Source of the DNA: DATARR01 sp044868005
GTDB taxonomy: Bacteria; Acidobacteriota; Thermoanaerobaculia; Multivoradales; UBA5704
DNA: 64,000 nt
Direction: 5' to 3'
Assembly: GCA_044868005.1 (NCBI GenBank)
Contig: JBIOVX010000131.1
Coordinates: forward strand, 9,842-73,841
The notes under the pieces are model-generated. The model was given only the letters and a program-made list of their open reading frames with translations. It had not been told where the DNA came from and did not search any database. Below are positions 36,601 to 47,100 of this stretch, piece after piece; position 1 is the stretch's first letter, and every line of letters starts with the position of its first letter. The position numbers were made by a program, and so were the translations under genes.

Positions 36601-39600
36601 AGCTACACCGGCGAGCCGATCCCGGCCGAGGAGATGCGCGAGTGGGTGGACGGCACCGTCCGCCGCCTGCTCTCCCTCGATCACCGCCGGGTCCTCGAGG
36701 TGGGCTGCGGCACCGGCCTCCTGCTCTTCCGGGTGGCTCCCCAGGCCGACCTCTACGCCGGGACCGATTTCTCGTCCGTGGCCCTGGATCTCGTTCGCCG
36801 CGAGGCGGCGCGCCGCGGTCTCGCGCAGGTCGAGCTCGCCCGGCGGACGGCCGACGACTGGAGCGGCATCGAGCCGGGCTCCTTCGACCTAGTGGTCCTC
36901 AATTCGGTGGTGCAGTATTTCCCCGGCGTCGATTACCTCCTGCGCGTGCTCCGGGGAGCCGCGAAAGCCGTGCGCCCGGGCGGCGCCGTGTGGGTCGGCG
37001 ACGTGCGGAGCCTGCCGCTGCTCGCGGCGTTCCACGAGTCCGTCGAGCATTACCGGGCCGGCGATGCGCTCTCCGCGGAGGAGCTGCGGCGGCGGGTGCT
37101 CCGGCGGGTGGCGGACGAGGAGGAGCTCGTCCTCGATCCCGCTTTGTTTTTCGCGCTCGCGGGGCACCTGCCGGTCCAACGCGTCGAGGTCTTGCCGAAA
37201 GGTGGCCGATACGACAACGAGCTGACCCGTTTCCGCTACGACGTCGTCCTGCACGTCGGTTCTGGCGGCGCGCCTTCCGCGTCTGCGCCCTCCTGGCGCA
37301 GCTACGCCAACGATCCGCTGCGCACCCGGATCGGCCGCGCGCTGGTGCCCGAGCTGCGCCGGCTCCTCCAGGCGCAATTGCCCGATTACATGGTGCCCTC
37401 GTCCTTCACGGTCCTCGAGTCCCTGCCGCTCACCGCCCATGGCAAGGTGGACCGGGCCGCGCTGCCGGCGCCTGAGCCCGTCCGTGCCTCCGGTTCGGCG
37501 TCGCCGCGCACCGCCGCCGAGACCGCGCTCGCGGAGATCTGGAAGGAGCTCCTGGGCATCGAGCAGGTGGGGCTGGAGGACAACTTCTTCGAGCTGGGCG
37601 GGCATTCGCTGCTGGCCACCCAGCTCGTCTCGCGCATCCGCGCCGCCTTCGCGGTCGAAATGCCGCTGCGGAGCGTCTTCGAGAACCCCACGCTGGCGGG
37701 GCTCGCGGCGTCGTTCGCCGCTCAGCGGCCCGCCGCCGCGGCGGAGATCCACCGCGGAAGAGCGCGGGATGCGCCGCTCTCCTTCTCGCAAGAACGGCTC
37801 TGGTTCCTCGACCAGTTTCAGCCCGGCTCCTGGACTTACAACATTCCCTCGCCGATGCGCCTGCGCGGTGCGCTGCGGCCGGCGGTGCTCGAACGCTGCT
37901 TCGGCGAGATCCTGCAGCGGCACGAGGCGCTGCGCACCCGCTTCGAGAACCGGGACGGAGCGCCGCTCCAGGTCATCGATCCGCCGCGGCCGGTCTTCCT
38001 GCCGCGCATCGATCTCGCGGCGTTGCCCCTTGCCGACCGGCGGCGCGAGGCCGAGCGGATCACGGCGGCGGAGGCCGTCCTGCCGTTCGATCTGGAGCGC
38101 GGTCCGGTGCTCCGCTTCGCCCTCCTGCGGCTCGGCGAGATCGACCTGCAGGAGGAGCACGTCCTCCTCATGACGGTCCACCACATCGTCTCCGACGGCT
38201 GGTCGGTCGGGGTCTTTTCCCGCGAGCTGACCCAGCTCTATGAAGCCTTCGCGCTCGGCCGTTCATCGCCCCTGCCGCCCCTGCCGGCGCAGTACGCCGA
38301 CTTCGCGCGCTGGCAGCGCGGCTGGCTGACCGGCCCGCAACTCGACTCCCAGCTCGCCTACTGGCGCGAGCGCCTGGCCGGGCATGCGCCGGGCCTCGAC
38401 CTGCCGCGCGACCGGCCGCGGCCGGCGATCCAGACCTTCCGCGGCGGCTCCGCGCTGCTGGAGCTGCCCCATGGGCTCTCCGCGCGGCTGAAGGCTCTGG
38501 CGCTGAAGGAGAAGGCCTCCGCGTTCATGGTCCTGCTCGCCGCGTTCGAGATCCTGCTGCAGCGCCTGAGCGGCCAGGACGACATCCTCGTCGGCACTCC
38601 CGTCGCCGGCCGCACGCGGCCGGAGATCGAGGGACTGATCGGTTTCTTCCTCAATACCCTGGTCCTGCGCACCGATCTCGCGGGCCGGCCCGCCTTCCGC
38701 GAGCTGGTGCGCCGGGTGCGCGCGGCGGCCCTCGGCGCCTTCGCCCATCAAGACCTCCCCTTCGAGAAGCTGCTCGAGGACCTGCAGCCGGAACGCGACC
38801 TGTCGCGCACGCCGCTCTTCGAGGTCTTCTTCAATTTCCTCAACTTCCCGGCGTCGGGAGCCAGGCTGCCCGGCGGCGTCTCCCTCGAGTGGCTCGGCTT
38901 CGGCGAGATGGAGTCGAAGTTCGACCTCACCGTCTACGCCATGGAAGGCGAGGAGGGCTTCCGCTTCAACTTCGTCTATAACGCCGACCTTTTCGATGCC
39001 GCGCGCATCGCGGAGATGTTGCGGCAATACCAATCGCTGCTCTCCCAGGCAGTCCAGGAACCGGACCGCGCGAACGATTCCTTCTCCCTCCTGACGCCGG
39101 AGACCTCAGCGCTGCTGCCCGATCCCACGGAGCCGCTGAGCGAGGAGAGCCCCGGCCTGGTGCACGAGCTGTTCGCGGCCCGCGCCGCGCTCCACCCGGA
39201 GCGGCCGGCGGTGACCGATGCCGAAGGGATCTGGACCTATGGCGAGCTCGCGGCCGCCGCCGGCCGCCTGGCCGCCTGGCTGCGGGCAGGGGGGATCGGG
39301 CCGGGTGACTGCGTCGCGGTCTATGCCCATCGCAGCGCTCCCGTGGTCTGGGCCGTCCTCGGCGTCCTGGAAGCGGGCGCGGCGTTCGTCGTCCTCGATC
39401 CCGCTTACCCGCCGGCGCGGCTGGCGACGATGGTGGATCTCGCCGGGCCGCGGGGCTGGCTGGAGGTCGCCGCGGCCGGCGCGCCGCAAGCGGAGCTGGA
39501 GGCCCGGCTGCGGGACCTCGCAGAGGCGGGCCGCCTGGTCCGCCGGCTGTCCCTGCCCGGCGGCGGGCCAGAGAGTGCCCGGCCCCTGCTCGCGGCGTTG

Positions 39601-41142
39601 CCGGAAGCCGGCGGCGAGCGCCCCGCTGTGGGTCCCGACGACGTCGCCCTGATCGCCTTCACCTCGGGCTCGACCGGCATTCCCAAGGGCATCCTGGGCC
39701 GGCACGGACCGCTGACGCACTTCCTGCCCTGGCTGGGCGAGCGCTTCGGGCTCGGCGAGGCGGACCGCTACAGCATGCTCTCTGGACTCGCGCACGATCC
39801 GCTGCAGCGCGACATGTTCACCCCCCTCTGCACCGGCGCCACTCTTTGCGTGCCGCCGCCGGAGGAGATCGGAGTGCCGGGCCGCCTGGCGGCGTGGATG
39901 GCGCGCGAAGGGATCACAGTGGCTCACCTGACCCCGGCCATGGGGCAGGTGCTGACGGAGCCGCCGGGGGGCGGTGTCGAGCTCCCGCAGGTGCCCTCGC
40001 TGCGCTGGGTGCTGCTGGTGGGTGACGTGCTGACCCGCCTCGACGTGGATCGCCTCCGCAGCATCGCGCCACGAGTGACGTGCGTGAACCTCTACGGCAG
40101 CACCGAGACCCAGCGCGCCGTCGGCTACCACATCGTGGAGCCGGAGAGGCCGGACGGCGCCGAGCGCGCCCAGCAGGTGCTGCCGCTGGGACGAGGCATG
40201 AAGGACGTCCAACTCCTCGTGCTGAACCCGGCGGGAGACCTGGCCGGGATCGGCGAGTTGGGGGAGCTCTGCATTCGCAGCCCGCATCTGGCCCGCGGCT
40301 ATCTCGGCGACGAGACGCTGAGCCGCGAGCGCTTCCGCGAGAACCCTTTTACCCGCCGGCCGGGAGACCGCATCTACCGCACCGGCGACCTCGGCCGCTA
40401 CCTGCCGAACGGCGAAGCCGTCTTCGCCGGCCGCGCCGACAGCCAGGTGAAGATCCGGGGCTTCCGCATCGAGCTGGGCGAGATCGAGGCAGCCCTCGGC
40501 CGCCTGCCCGGTGTGCGGGAGGCGGTCGTCGTCGTGCGGGAGAGCCCGGCCATGCCAGGGGATCGCCGGCTCGTCGCCTACGTGGTGCCGGATCCGGAAC
40601 GCCCCGCCGATCCAGCGGCGGCGGAGAAGGCCCTGCGGCGCCAGTTACCGGTTTACATGATCCCGTCGGCGTTCGTGGTCCTGGAGCGGCTGCCTCTCCT
40701 GCCCAACGGCAAGGTGGATCGCCGCGCCCTGCCCGATCCGGGCGAGGACCGGCGCGACTACGTGCCGCCCTCGACCCCGACGGAAGAGACGCTGGCCGAG
40801 ATCTGGAGAACCCTGCTCGGCACCGAGCGGATCGGCGCCGGCGACGACTTCTTCCGCCTCGGCGGCCATTCGCTGCTCGCCACGCGCGTGGCGTCCCGCG
40901 TGCGGGACGCCTTCGGCGTCGAGCTGCCGCTCCCCGTGCTCTTCCAGGAAACCACGCTGTCGCGGCTCGCTGCCTGGATCGATCGCGAGCGGGCCGAGCG
41001 CCCCGGCCCGGCGCTGCCGAAGATCCAGCCTCGCCGCCGCGGTACCGCCGAGGTTCGCGCCCGCGTCGAGGGACTCTCGGATGAGGAAGTCCAGGAGCTC
41101 CTGCGCCGCAAGAAGGCTGCCCGCGACGGAGGATCCCGATGA
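33631..41142 (+). CDS. NRPS, C-A[MT]-PCP-C-A(Lys2-like)-PCP
   Basis: This 2503-residue, two-module synthetase contains C1 (HHIVSDG ~180), A1 (YTSGTTG ~654) interrupted after motif A8 by a methyltransferase (~960-1213, SAM loop VLEVGCGTGLLL), A10 HGKVDRAAL ~1270, PCP1 (~1324), C2 (HHIVSDG ~1518), A2 (FTSGSTGIPKG ~2010) and PCP2 (~2410). A1 pocket: DIFHFGLILK, unassigned; A8/A9 insertions normally N-methylate the loaded residue. A2 is unusual: its core SGLAHDPLQRDMFTPL, LTPAMGQ and YGSTETQRAVGY closely follow the adenylation domain of alpha-aminoadipate reductase (Lys2), and its pocket reads DPRHLVLRAK. An aminoadipate-like substrate is therefore a plausible inference. The ATG at 33631 follows GGAGG with good spacing; a GTG at 33628 is possible. 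The C-terminal tail is basic (LLRRKKAARDGG), opposite in charge to the tails of the two preceding proteins. Confidence 0.96.
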   Translation: MDPAARQDRLAGLSREQRALLFEQIRKRKERAGAPLERIPRRRQDLDLLPLSFAQERLWFIDRLEPGLTVYNMPQALRIEGESSPAVLAAILGEVVRRHEVLRTTFHEAAGQPVQRVAAAGPWVQPLVDLAALPEAARAAEVRRLAQEEAERPFDLGRGPLLRAVVLRLAAAEHALLLDMHHIVSDGWSMGVLVREITALYGAAVSGRPSPLPELAIQYADFAVWQRQRLQGQFLETQIAYWRQRLAGVPLSLDLPADRPRPAAPSHRGTRLHVIFDPGLRAGLAGLARRHEASPYMVLLAGFQTLLGRLSGQEDLAVGSPIANRHRAEIEPLIGFFVNTLVMRGDLSGDPAFGELLGRIRRTALEAYAHQDLPFERLVEELRPERHLALNPLFQVVCAMQNAPAGRMELPGLSFSRLDFEVATALFDLELNVWEQEDGSLLAVFTHSADLFDPATVQRFAGCLEALLRDTVADPERRLSTLALLAEPERHQLLREWNDAGEPELGLSAVERFEEWARRAPDAPAVLAGGETVSYGELNRRANRLAHHLRRLGVGPGVAVGLCLERSAALAAGLLGVWKAGGAYVPMDPALPQARLAFLLADSGVPLVVADERSAAVLPAVRTVLVGGPGLAAESAADLEPLGGAHDLAYLIYTSGTTGQPKAVAVERRHLESTLAATRRLFAFGAGDRMPCVAPFSFDIFLFELLSPLLVGGVSQLMPLRPTLDVEALVDALSDATLLHAVPALMRQVVETVRRRPERPRRLRALFVGGDVVPAELVADLRQTFPDAGVWILYGPTEAAILATAHRAPVAGPVRPLLGRPLDGAVIELRDAGERPVPAGGTGEIWIGGAGVTRGYLNRDELTAEKFVVREGRRFFRSGDLARRLPDGTLEFLGRQDEQVKVRGFRIELGEVESALSRHPRVSEVVATVRAEEGGQDRRLVAYVVPRETAEAAGGEAAEHVTQWQTLYDETYGRGPDSDDAGFNLRGWNSSYTGEPIPAEEMREWVDGTVRRLLSLDHRRVLEVGCGTGLLLFRVAPQADLYAGTDFSSVALDLVRREAARRGLAQVELARRTADDWSGIEPGSFDLVVLNSVVQYFPGVDYLLRVLRGAAKAVRPGGAVWVGDVRSLPLLAAFHESVEHYRAGDALSAEELRRRVLRRVADEEELVLDPALFFALAGHLPVQRVEVLPKGGRYDNELTRFRYDVVLHVGSGGAPSASAPSWRSYANDPLRTRIGRALVPELRRLLQAQLPDYMVPSSFTVLESLPLTAHGKVDRAALPAPEPVRASGSASPRTAAETALAEIWKELLGIEQVGLEDNFFELGGHSLLATQLVSRIRAAFAVEMPLRSVFENPTLAGLAASFAAQRPAAAAEIHRGRARDAPLSFSQERLWFLDQFQPGSWTYNIPSPMRLRGALRPAVLERCFGEILQRHEALRTRFENRDGAPLQVIDPPRPVFLPRIDLAALPLADRRREAERITAAEAVLPFDLERGPVLRFALLRLGEIDLQEEHVLLMTVHHIVSDGWSVGVFSRELTQLYEAFALGRSSPLPPLPAQYADFARWQRGWLTGPQLDSQLAYWRERLAGHAPGLDLPRDRPRPAIQTFRGGSALLELPHGLSARLKALALKEKASAFMVLLAAFEILLQRLSGQDDILVGTPVAGRTRPEIEGLIGFFLNTLVLRTDLAGRPAFRELVRRVRAAALGAFAHQDLPFEKLLEDLQPERDLSRTPLFEVFFNFLNFPASGARLPGGVSLEWLGFGEMESKFDLTVYAMEGEEGFRFNFVYNADLFDAARIAEMLRQYQSLLSQAVQEPDRANDSFSLLTPETSALLPDPTEPLSEESPGLVHELFAARAALHPERPAVTDAEGIWTYGELAAAAGRLAAWLRAGGIGPGDCVAVYAHRSAPVVWAVLGVLEAGAAFVVLDPAYPPARLATMVDLAGPRGWLEVAAAGAPQAELEARLRDLAEAGRLVRRLSLPGGGPESARPLLAALPEAGGERPAVGPDDVALIAFTSGSTGIPKGILGRHGPLTHFLPWLGERFGLGEADRYSMLSGLAHDPLQRDMFTPLCTGATLCVPPPEEIGVPGRLAAWMAREGITVAHLTPAMGQVLTEPPGGGVELPQVPSLRWVLLVGDVLTRLDVDRLRSIAPRVTCVNLYGSTETQRAVGYHIVEPERPDGAERAQQVLPLGRGMKDVQLLVLNPAGDLAGIGELGELCIRSPHLARGYLGDETLSRERFRENPFTRRPGDRIYRTGDLGRYLPNGEAVFAGRADSQVKIRGFRIELGEIEAALGRLPGVREAVVVVRESPAMPGDRRLVAYVVPDPERPADPAAAEKALRRQLPVYMIPSAFVVLERLPLLPNGKVDRRALPDPGEDRRDYVPPSTPTEETLAEIWRTLLGTERIGAGDDFFRLGGHSLLATRVASRVRDAFGVELPLPVLFQETTLSRLAAWIDRERAERPGPALPKIQPRRRGTAEVRARVEGLSDEEVQELLRRKKAARDGGSR
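36510..37270 (+). other. Methyltransferase domain inserted between motifs A8 and A9
   Basis: After motif A8 (VKVRGFRIELGEVE, ending ~36370) the A domain is interrupted by about 250 residues containing SSYTG, the SAM loop VLEVGCGTGLLL (~36690) and NELTRFRYDVVLH. The A domain then resumes before LPDYMVP and HGKVDRAAL. This is the common site for N-methyltransferase insertions in NRPSs, so the loaded residue is likely N-methylated. The domain is clearly related to the insert at 14.2-14.9 kb, which sits at a different place. Confidence 0.92.
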
Positions 41143-44100
41143 CGGAGATCCGCCTCGAGCCGGCCGAGCTGGAGGAGCTCTCGCCGGAGCGCCGGGAGCT
41201 CCTGGATCTGCTCCTCGCTGAGGAGCCGGAGGAACCCGAAGCCTTTCCGCTCTCGCCGCAACAGCGGGGAATGTGGCTCGCCGCGCGCATGGATCCGGAG
41301 AGCCCGGCCTACGTCATCGGGATGTCTCTGCGGTTGACCGGCCAGCTCGATCGCGGCGCTCTGCGCCGGGCCCTCGCCGAAGTCGTCCGCCGGCACGAGG
41401 CGCTGCGGATGCGGTTCGCCGAGATCGCGGGCGAGCCTTTCCAGATTCCCGAGCCGTCCGTGGAGGTGCCGCTTCCCCTGGTGGATCTGCGCGCCCTGCC
41501 GCGTTCGGCGCGCACCGCCGAGGCCCGCCGGCTCGGCGAGGAGGCGGGGCAGCGGCCCTTCGATCTCGAGCGGGGTCCCGTCCTGCGAGCGCAGCTGGTG
41601 CGTACCGCCGAGGAGGAGCACGCGGTCCTCTTCAGCGTGCATCATCTGGTCAGCGACGGCTGGTCCATGGGCCTGCTCGTCCGCGAGGTGGCAGCTCTCT
41701 ACGCGGCATTCGCCCAGGGCCGGCCCTCGCCCCTTCCCGAGCTGGCCTTCCAGTACCTTGATTACGTCGATTGGCAGCGCGAGCACCTCTCCGGCGAGGT
41801 GCTTGCCGGGCAGCTCGCCTGGTGGCAGGAGCAGCTCGTGGACGCCCCGGATCTCGACCTGCCGGTGGACCACCGCCCCGCGGCGGCGGGCTTCCGCGGC
41901 GCCAGCCGGCCGATGGCGCCGCCGCCGGTCGCCATGGCGGACTTCCGCCGCCTCTGCCAACGGCACGGCGCGACCCCGTTCATGGTGCTGCTCGCCGTTT
42001 TCGAGACTCTCCTGCACCGCTACAGCGGCCAGGACGACTTCGTGGTCGGCACCGCCGTCGCCAACCGCCGGCTGCGCGAGCTGGAGGACCTGATCGGCCT
42101 GTTCGTCAATACGCTCGCCCTGCGGGCCGACCTCGCGGACGATCCGTCTTTCCACGACTTCCTCGACCGGGTGAAGGCCGGGACGCTGGAAGCCTTCGCC
42201 CGGCAGGACCTGCCGTTCGAGCGCCTGGTGACCGAGCTGGGCATCCGGCGCGTTCCCGGCCGCTCGCCGCTCTTCCAGATCTTCTTCCAGGTGCAGAACG
42301 TCCCGCTGTCGAGCCTGGCGCTCCCCGGCCTTTCCCTGAGCGGGAGCGAGCGGGAGAAGGAGACCGCGGAGTTCGACCTCGTCGTGGCGCTGCGCGACAC
42401 ACCCGAGACCATCGTCGGCGATTGGACGTTTCGTACCGACCTCTTCGAAGCCGCGACGGTGGTCCGCATGGCGCGGCAATTCGGCGTCCTGCTCGCCGGC
42501 GCCGTGGCCGGTGAGGAGCGCCGCCTCTCCGCGCTGCCGCTCCTCGCCCAAGCCGAGCGGCACCAACTCCGCCGGGAATGGAACGCCGCGCCGGAGCCGG
42601 CCTGGGCCGGTCCCGTCCACGAGCTGCTCGCTTTCCAGGCCGCGCGCACGCCCGGCGCCGTGGCGGTGGTCTGCCGGGGCGAGCCGCTGAGCTACGGCGA
42701 TCTCGACCTCCGCGCCGGCCGCCTGGCGGGCCGGCTGCGGGCGCTCGGCGTCGGCCCGGAGGAGCCGGTGGCACTCTCCATGGACCGCTCGCTGGAGATG
42801 GTCGTCGCCCTCCTGGGGATCTGGAAGGCCGGCGGCGCCTACCTGCCGCTCGATCCCGCCTATCCGCCGGAGAGGCTGGGCTTCATGCTGGAGAGCTCCG
42901 GCGCGCGCGTGCTCCTCGCCCAGCAGGGCGGCGCGCCGTTCGAGCCGCCGCGCGGCTGGCAGGGGGAGGTTCTCGCCCTCCCGCCCGGCGGCGATCTGCC
43001 CGGCGAGCCGGCGGCGGTGCCCGCGGCCGAGACCGGCCCCGACAACCTGGCCTACATCCTCTACACGTCCGGATCCACGGGCCGCCCCAAGGGCGTGCCG
43101 GTGACCCACCGGGCGTTGGCCAACTTCCTGGGAGCGATGCGGCAGCGGCCGGGGCTCGCCCCGGAGGATGTCCTCGTGGCGGTGACGTCGCTGTCGTTCG
43201 ACATCGCGGGGCTGGAGCTCTGGCTGCCGCTGCTCACCGGCGCGCACGTGGTGCTGGCGACGCGGGAGGAAGCGGCGGACGGCCTGCTGCTCTGCAAGCT
43301 CGTCGAGGAGTCGGGCGCCACCATCGTCCAGGGAACGCCCGCCACCTGGCGCCTGCTGATCGAGGCGGGCTGGCAGGGCCGGTCGGGCTTCAAGGCGCTC
43401 TGCGGCGGCGAAGCCTTCCCGCCCGACCTGGCGGCGAGCCTGGTGAAACGGTGCGGATCGGTGTGGAACCTCTACGGTCCGACCGAGACCACCGTCTGGT
43501 CGAGCGCCGCCGAGGTGACCGGCAGTCTACAAGGCCCGGTATCCATCGGCCGCTCCATCGATGCGACAGGACTCTATGTCGTCGACAGACACGGCCGGGA
43601 GGCGCCGTTGGGGGTTCCCGGCGAGCTGCTGATCGGCGGTGCCGGCGTCGCCCGCGGTTATCTCGGCCGGCCCGAGCTGACCGCGGAGCGCTTCGTCCCC
43701 GACCCCTTCGGCAAGACGGTGGGAGAGCGCCTCTACCGCACGGGCGACCTTGCGCGCTGGCGGGTGGATGGCCGCCTCGAGTGCCTGGGCCGCATCGACC
43801 ATCAGATCAAGCTGCGCGGCTTCCGCATTGAGCTGGGCGAGATCGAGACCGCTCTCGCCAGGCTGCCCGGCGTGGCCCAAGCGGCCGCCGCCGTCCGCGG
43901 CGAAGGGGAGGAGCGCCGCCTCGTGGCCTGGGTGGTCCCACGGCCGGGCGCCGGCTCCCTGGACACAGCCGAGATGCGCGCCGCCCTGCGCCGATCCCTG
44001 CCCGAGTACATGGTGCCGACCGTGGTGATGGCGATCCAGGCCCTCCCCCTCACGTCCAACGGCAAGGTGGACCTCCGGGCGCTGCCCGATCCGGGCCGTC

Positions 44101-47100
44101 CCGAACCGGCGGCGCACGTCGCGCCTCGCGATGCGGTGGAGGAGGAGCTGGCCGCGATCTGGACGCGGCTGCTGAAGGTCGAACGCGTCGGCGTCCATGA
44201 CAACTTCTTCGCCCTCGGCGGGCATTCGCTCCTGGGCACCCGGGTGCTCGCCGCCCTGCGCGGGACGTTCGGCGTCGAGATCCCCCTGCGCATCCTGTTC
44301 CAGCAGCCCACGGTGGCCGAGCTGGCGCTCGTTCTCGCCGAGGCGCGGGGCGGCGCGGCGCCGGCCGACCGCATTCCGCGCCTCTCGCGCAACATCGATC
44401 GCTTCCCGGTCTCGCCTTCCCAGCTCCGCGAGTGGCTCCTCGACCGCCTGCTGCCGGGCGTCGGCGCCTACAACATCCCGGGCGCGACCCGGGTCGTGGG
44501 GACCCTCGACATCGGGATCCTTCTGCTCTCCCTGCGCCAGATCGTGCGCCGTCATGAATCGTTGCGCACCACCTTCATCGAAGGGCCGGACGAGCCGCTG
44601 CAGGTCATCGCGCCCGACCTGGAGCTCGCCGTCCCCCTCGCCGACCTTTCAGCCCTGCCCGTCGAGGTGCGCGAGGAGGAGGTCCGGCGGCTCTCCCACG
44701 AAGAGCTGCGCGAGCCGTTCGACCTCGCCCGCGGACCCCTGCTGCGGGTGCGGCTCCTGCGCGTTGCCGAGCGCGAGCACCTGGTGCTCTTCACCATCCA
44801 TCACATCGTCTCCGACGGCTGGTCCATGGGGATCTTCTCCCGCGAGTTGGCGGCGCTCTACGCCGCTTTTTCCCAGGGCCGTCCCTCGCCTCTCCCCGAG
44901 CTGCCGGTGCAGTACGCCGACTTCGCCGTCTGGCAGCGCCGGCGCCTGGAGGGGGAAGGCCTACACGAACAGCTCGACTATTGGCGCCGCCAGCTCGCGG
45001 AAGTGCCTCCCTTGGAGCTGGCCACGGACCGCCCGCGGCCGCCCGTGCAGCGCTTCGAAGGCGCCAAGCAACCCTTCTCGCTGTCGCCTGAGCTCTCGGC
45101 GGACCTCAAGGACCTGGCCCAGCGCCAGGGCGTCAGCCTCTTTATGACCCTCCTCGCCGGCTTCGCGGCGCTCCTCGCCCGCTACTCGGGCCAGGAGGAT
45201 TTCGCCGTCGGCACTTTCGCCGGCAACCGCAACCGGACCGAGCTGGAAGGGCTCATCGGCTTCTTCATCAACAGCCTGGTGCTCCGCCTCCGGCCGGCGG
45301 GCGAGGCGAGCTTCCGCCGCCTCATGGCGGAGTCCCGCGACGTCATCCTCGGCGCCTTCGCCCACCAGGACGTCCCTTTCGAGCGGCTCCTCGAGGCGAT
45401 GCACGTCGAGCGCGACCTTTCCCGCACGCCGCTGTTCCAGGTCATGCTCGTCTTCCAGAGCTTCCCGGCCGCCGCCGTCGAGGTCTCCGGCGTCCGGCTC
45501 GAGCCGTTGGCGGTGGCGAACGACCACTCGGATTTCGATCTCAGTCTCTGGCTGGGCGAGGGCGCCGGCGGGGTGGACGGCTACTTCAGCTACGGCGTCC
45601 GCGTCTTCGACCGCGCCACCATCGCGCGCCTGGGCACCCACCTCGAAGTCCTCCTGCGCGGCGCCGTCGCGGATCCCGAGCTGCCGCTACGCGACCTGCC
45701 GCTGCTGACCGGGCCCGAGCGCGAACAGCTCCTGGATTGGAGCGCCGGGCCGCCGGCCCCGCCGGCCGCACAGCGGGTCGAAGCCCTGTTCGCGGCGCGC
45801 GCGAAGACCTCTCCCGGCGCGCCGGCCCTGGAGTGGGACGGCGGCCGCCTCACCTATGCCGAGCTCGACCGCCGGTCGGACGCTCTCGCGGCCCGCCTGC
45901 GCGGTCTCGGTGTGGGACCCGAGGTCCTGGTGGGGCTCGCCGTGGAGCGCTCGCCGGAGATGGCGGTGGCCTTGCTCGGAGTGCTCAAGGCGGGCGGCGC
46001 CTACCTGCCTCTCGATCCGGCGTACCCCGAGGCGCGCCGGGAATTCATGATCGAGGACGCGGGCGTGGCGCTGGTGCTGGAAAACAAGGACCTCAAGGAC
46101 AACAAGGACCTCAGGGACGAGGAATCTCTGTCCATGGCGTCCCTGCTGTCCCTGTCGTCCCTGCCGTCCCTTGACTCTGCCCACCCCGCCTACGTCATCT
46201 ACACCTCCGGCTCCACCGGCAAACCGAAAGGCGTCGTCGTGGAGCACCGCTCGCTCGCCGCCTACACCGCCGGAGCGATCGGCGCTTTCTCTTTGACCCC
46301 CGAAGACCGTGTCCTCCAATTCGCCTCGATCAGCTTCGACACCAGCGGCGAGGAGATCTACCCGGCGCTGGCGAGCGGCGCCACCCTGGTGCTGCGGCCG
46401 GACGGCATGGCCAGCTCCATCGCCCATTTCCTGCGCGAGGTGGAGCGGCTGCGCATCACCGTCCTCGATCTGCCGACGGCGTTCTGGCACGAGCTGGTCG
46501 CCGGCCTGGGAACGGAAGGCGAGATGCCCGCCTGCGTGCGGCTGGTGATCCTGGGCGGCGAGAAGGCCCTGCCGGAACGCGTGGCGCAGTGGCGCCGGCG
46601 CGTCGGCTCCGGAGTACGCCTGCTCAACACCTACGGCCCCACCGAGGCCACCATCGTGTCCACCCGCAGGGATCTCACCGCCGGGCCGGACGAGGCGCCC
46701 ATCGGCCGGCCCATTCCCGGCGCCTTCGCGCACGTCCTCGACCGCTGGGGCGCACCGGTACCCGCAGGCGTCCCCGGCGAGCTGCACGTGGGCGGCGCCG
46801 GCCTCGCCCGCGGCTACCTGCGGCGGCCGGAGGTCACGGCAGAGAGATTCGTGCCCGATCCCTTCGGGTCTCCGGGCGCGCGCCTCTACAAGACCGGCGA
46901 TCTCGTGCGCTGGCTGCCCTCGGGTGACCTGGAGTTCCTGGGCCGCGTGGACCATCAGGTGAAGCTCCGCGGCTTCCGCGTCGAGCTCGGGGAGATCGAA
47001 ACCGCCCTGCGTTCGCACCCCGCGGTGCGCGACGCCACCGTCGTTCTGTGGCCCGGCCCCGGCGGCGATCCGCGGCTCGTGGCCTACACGGTCCAGGATC

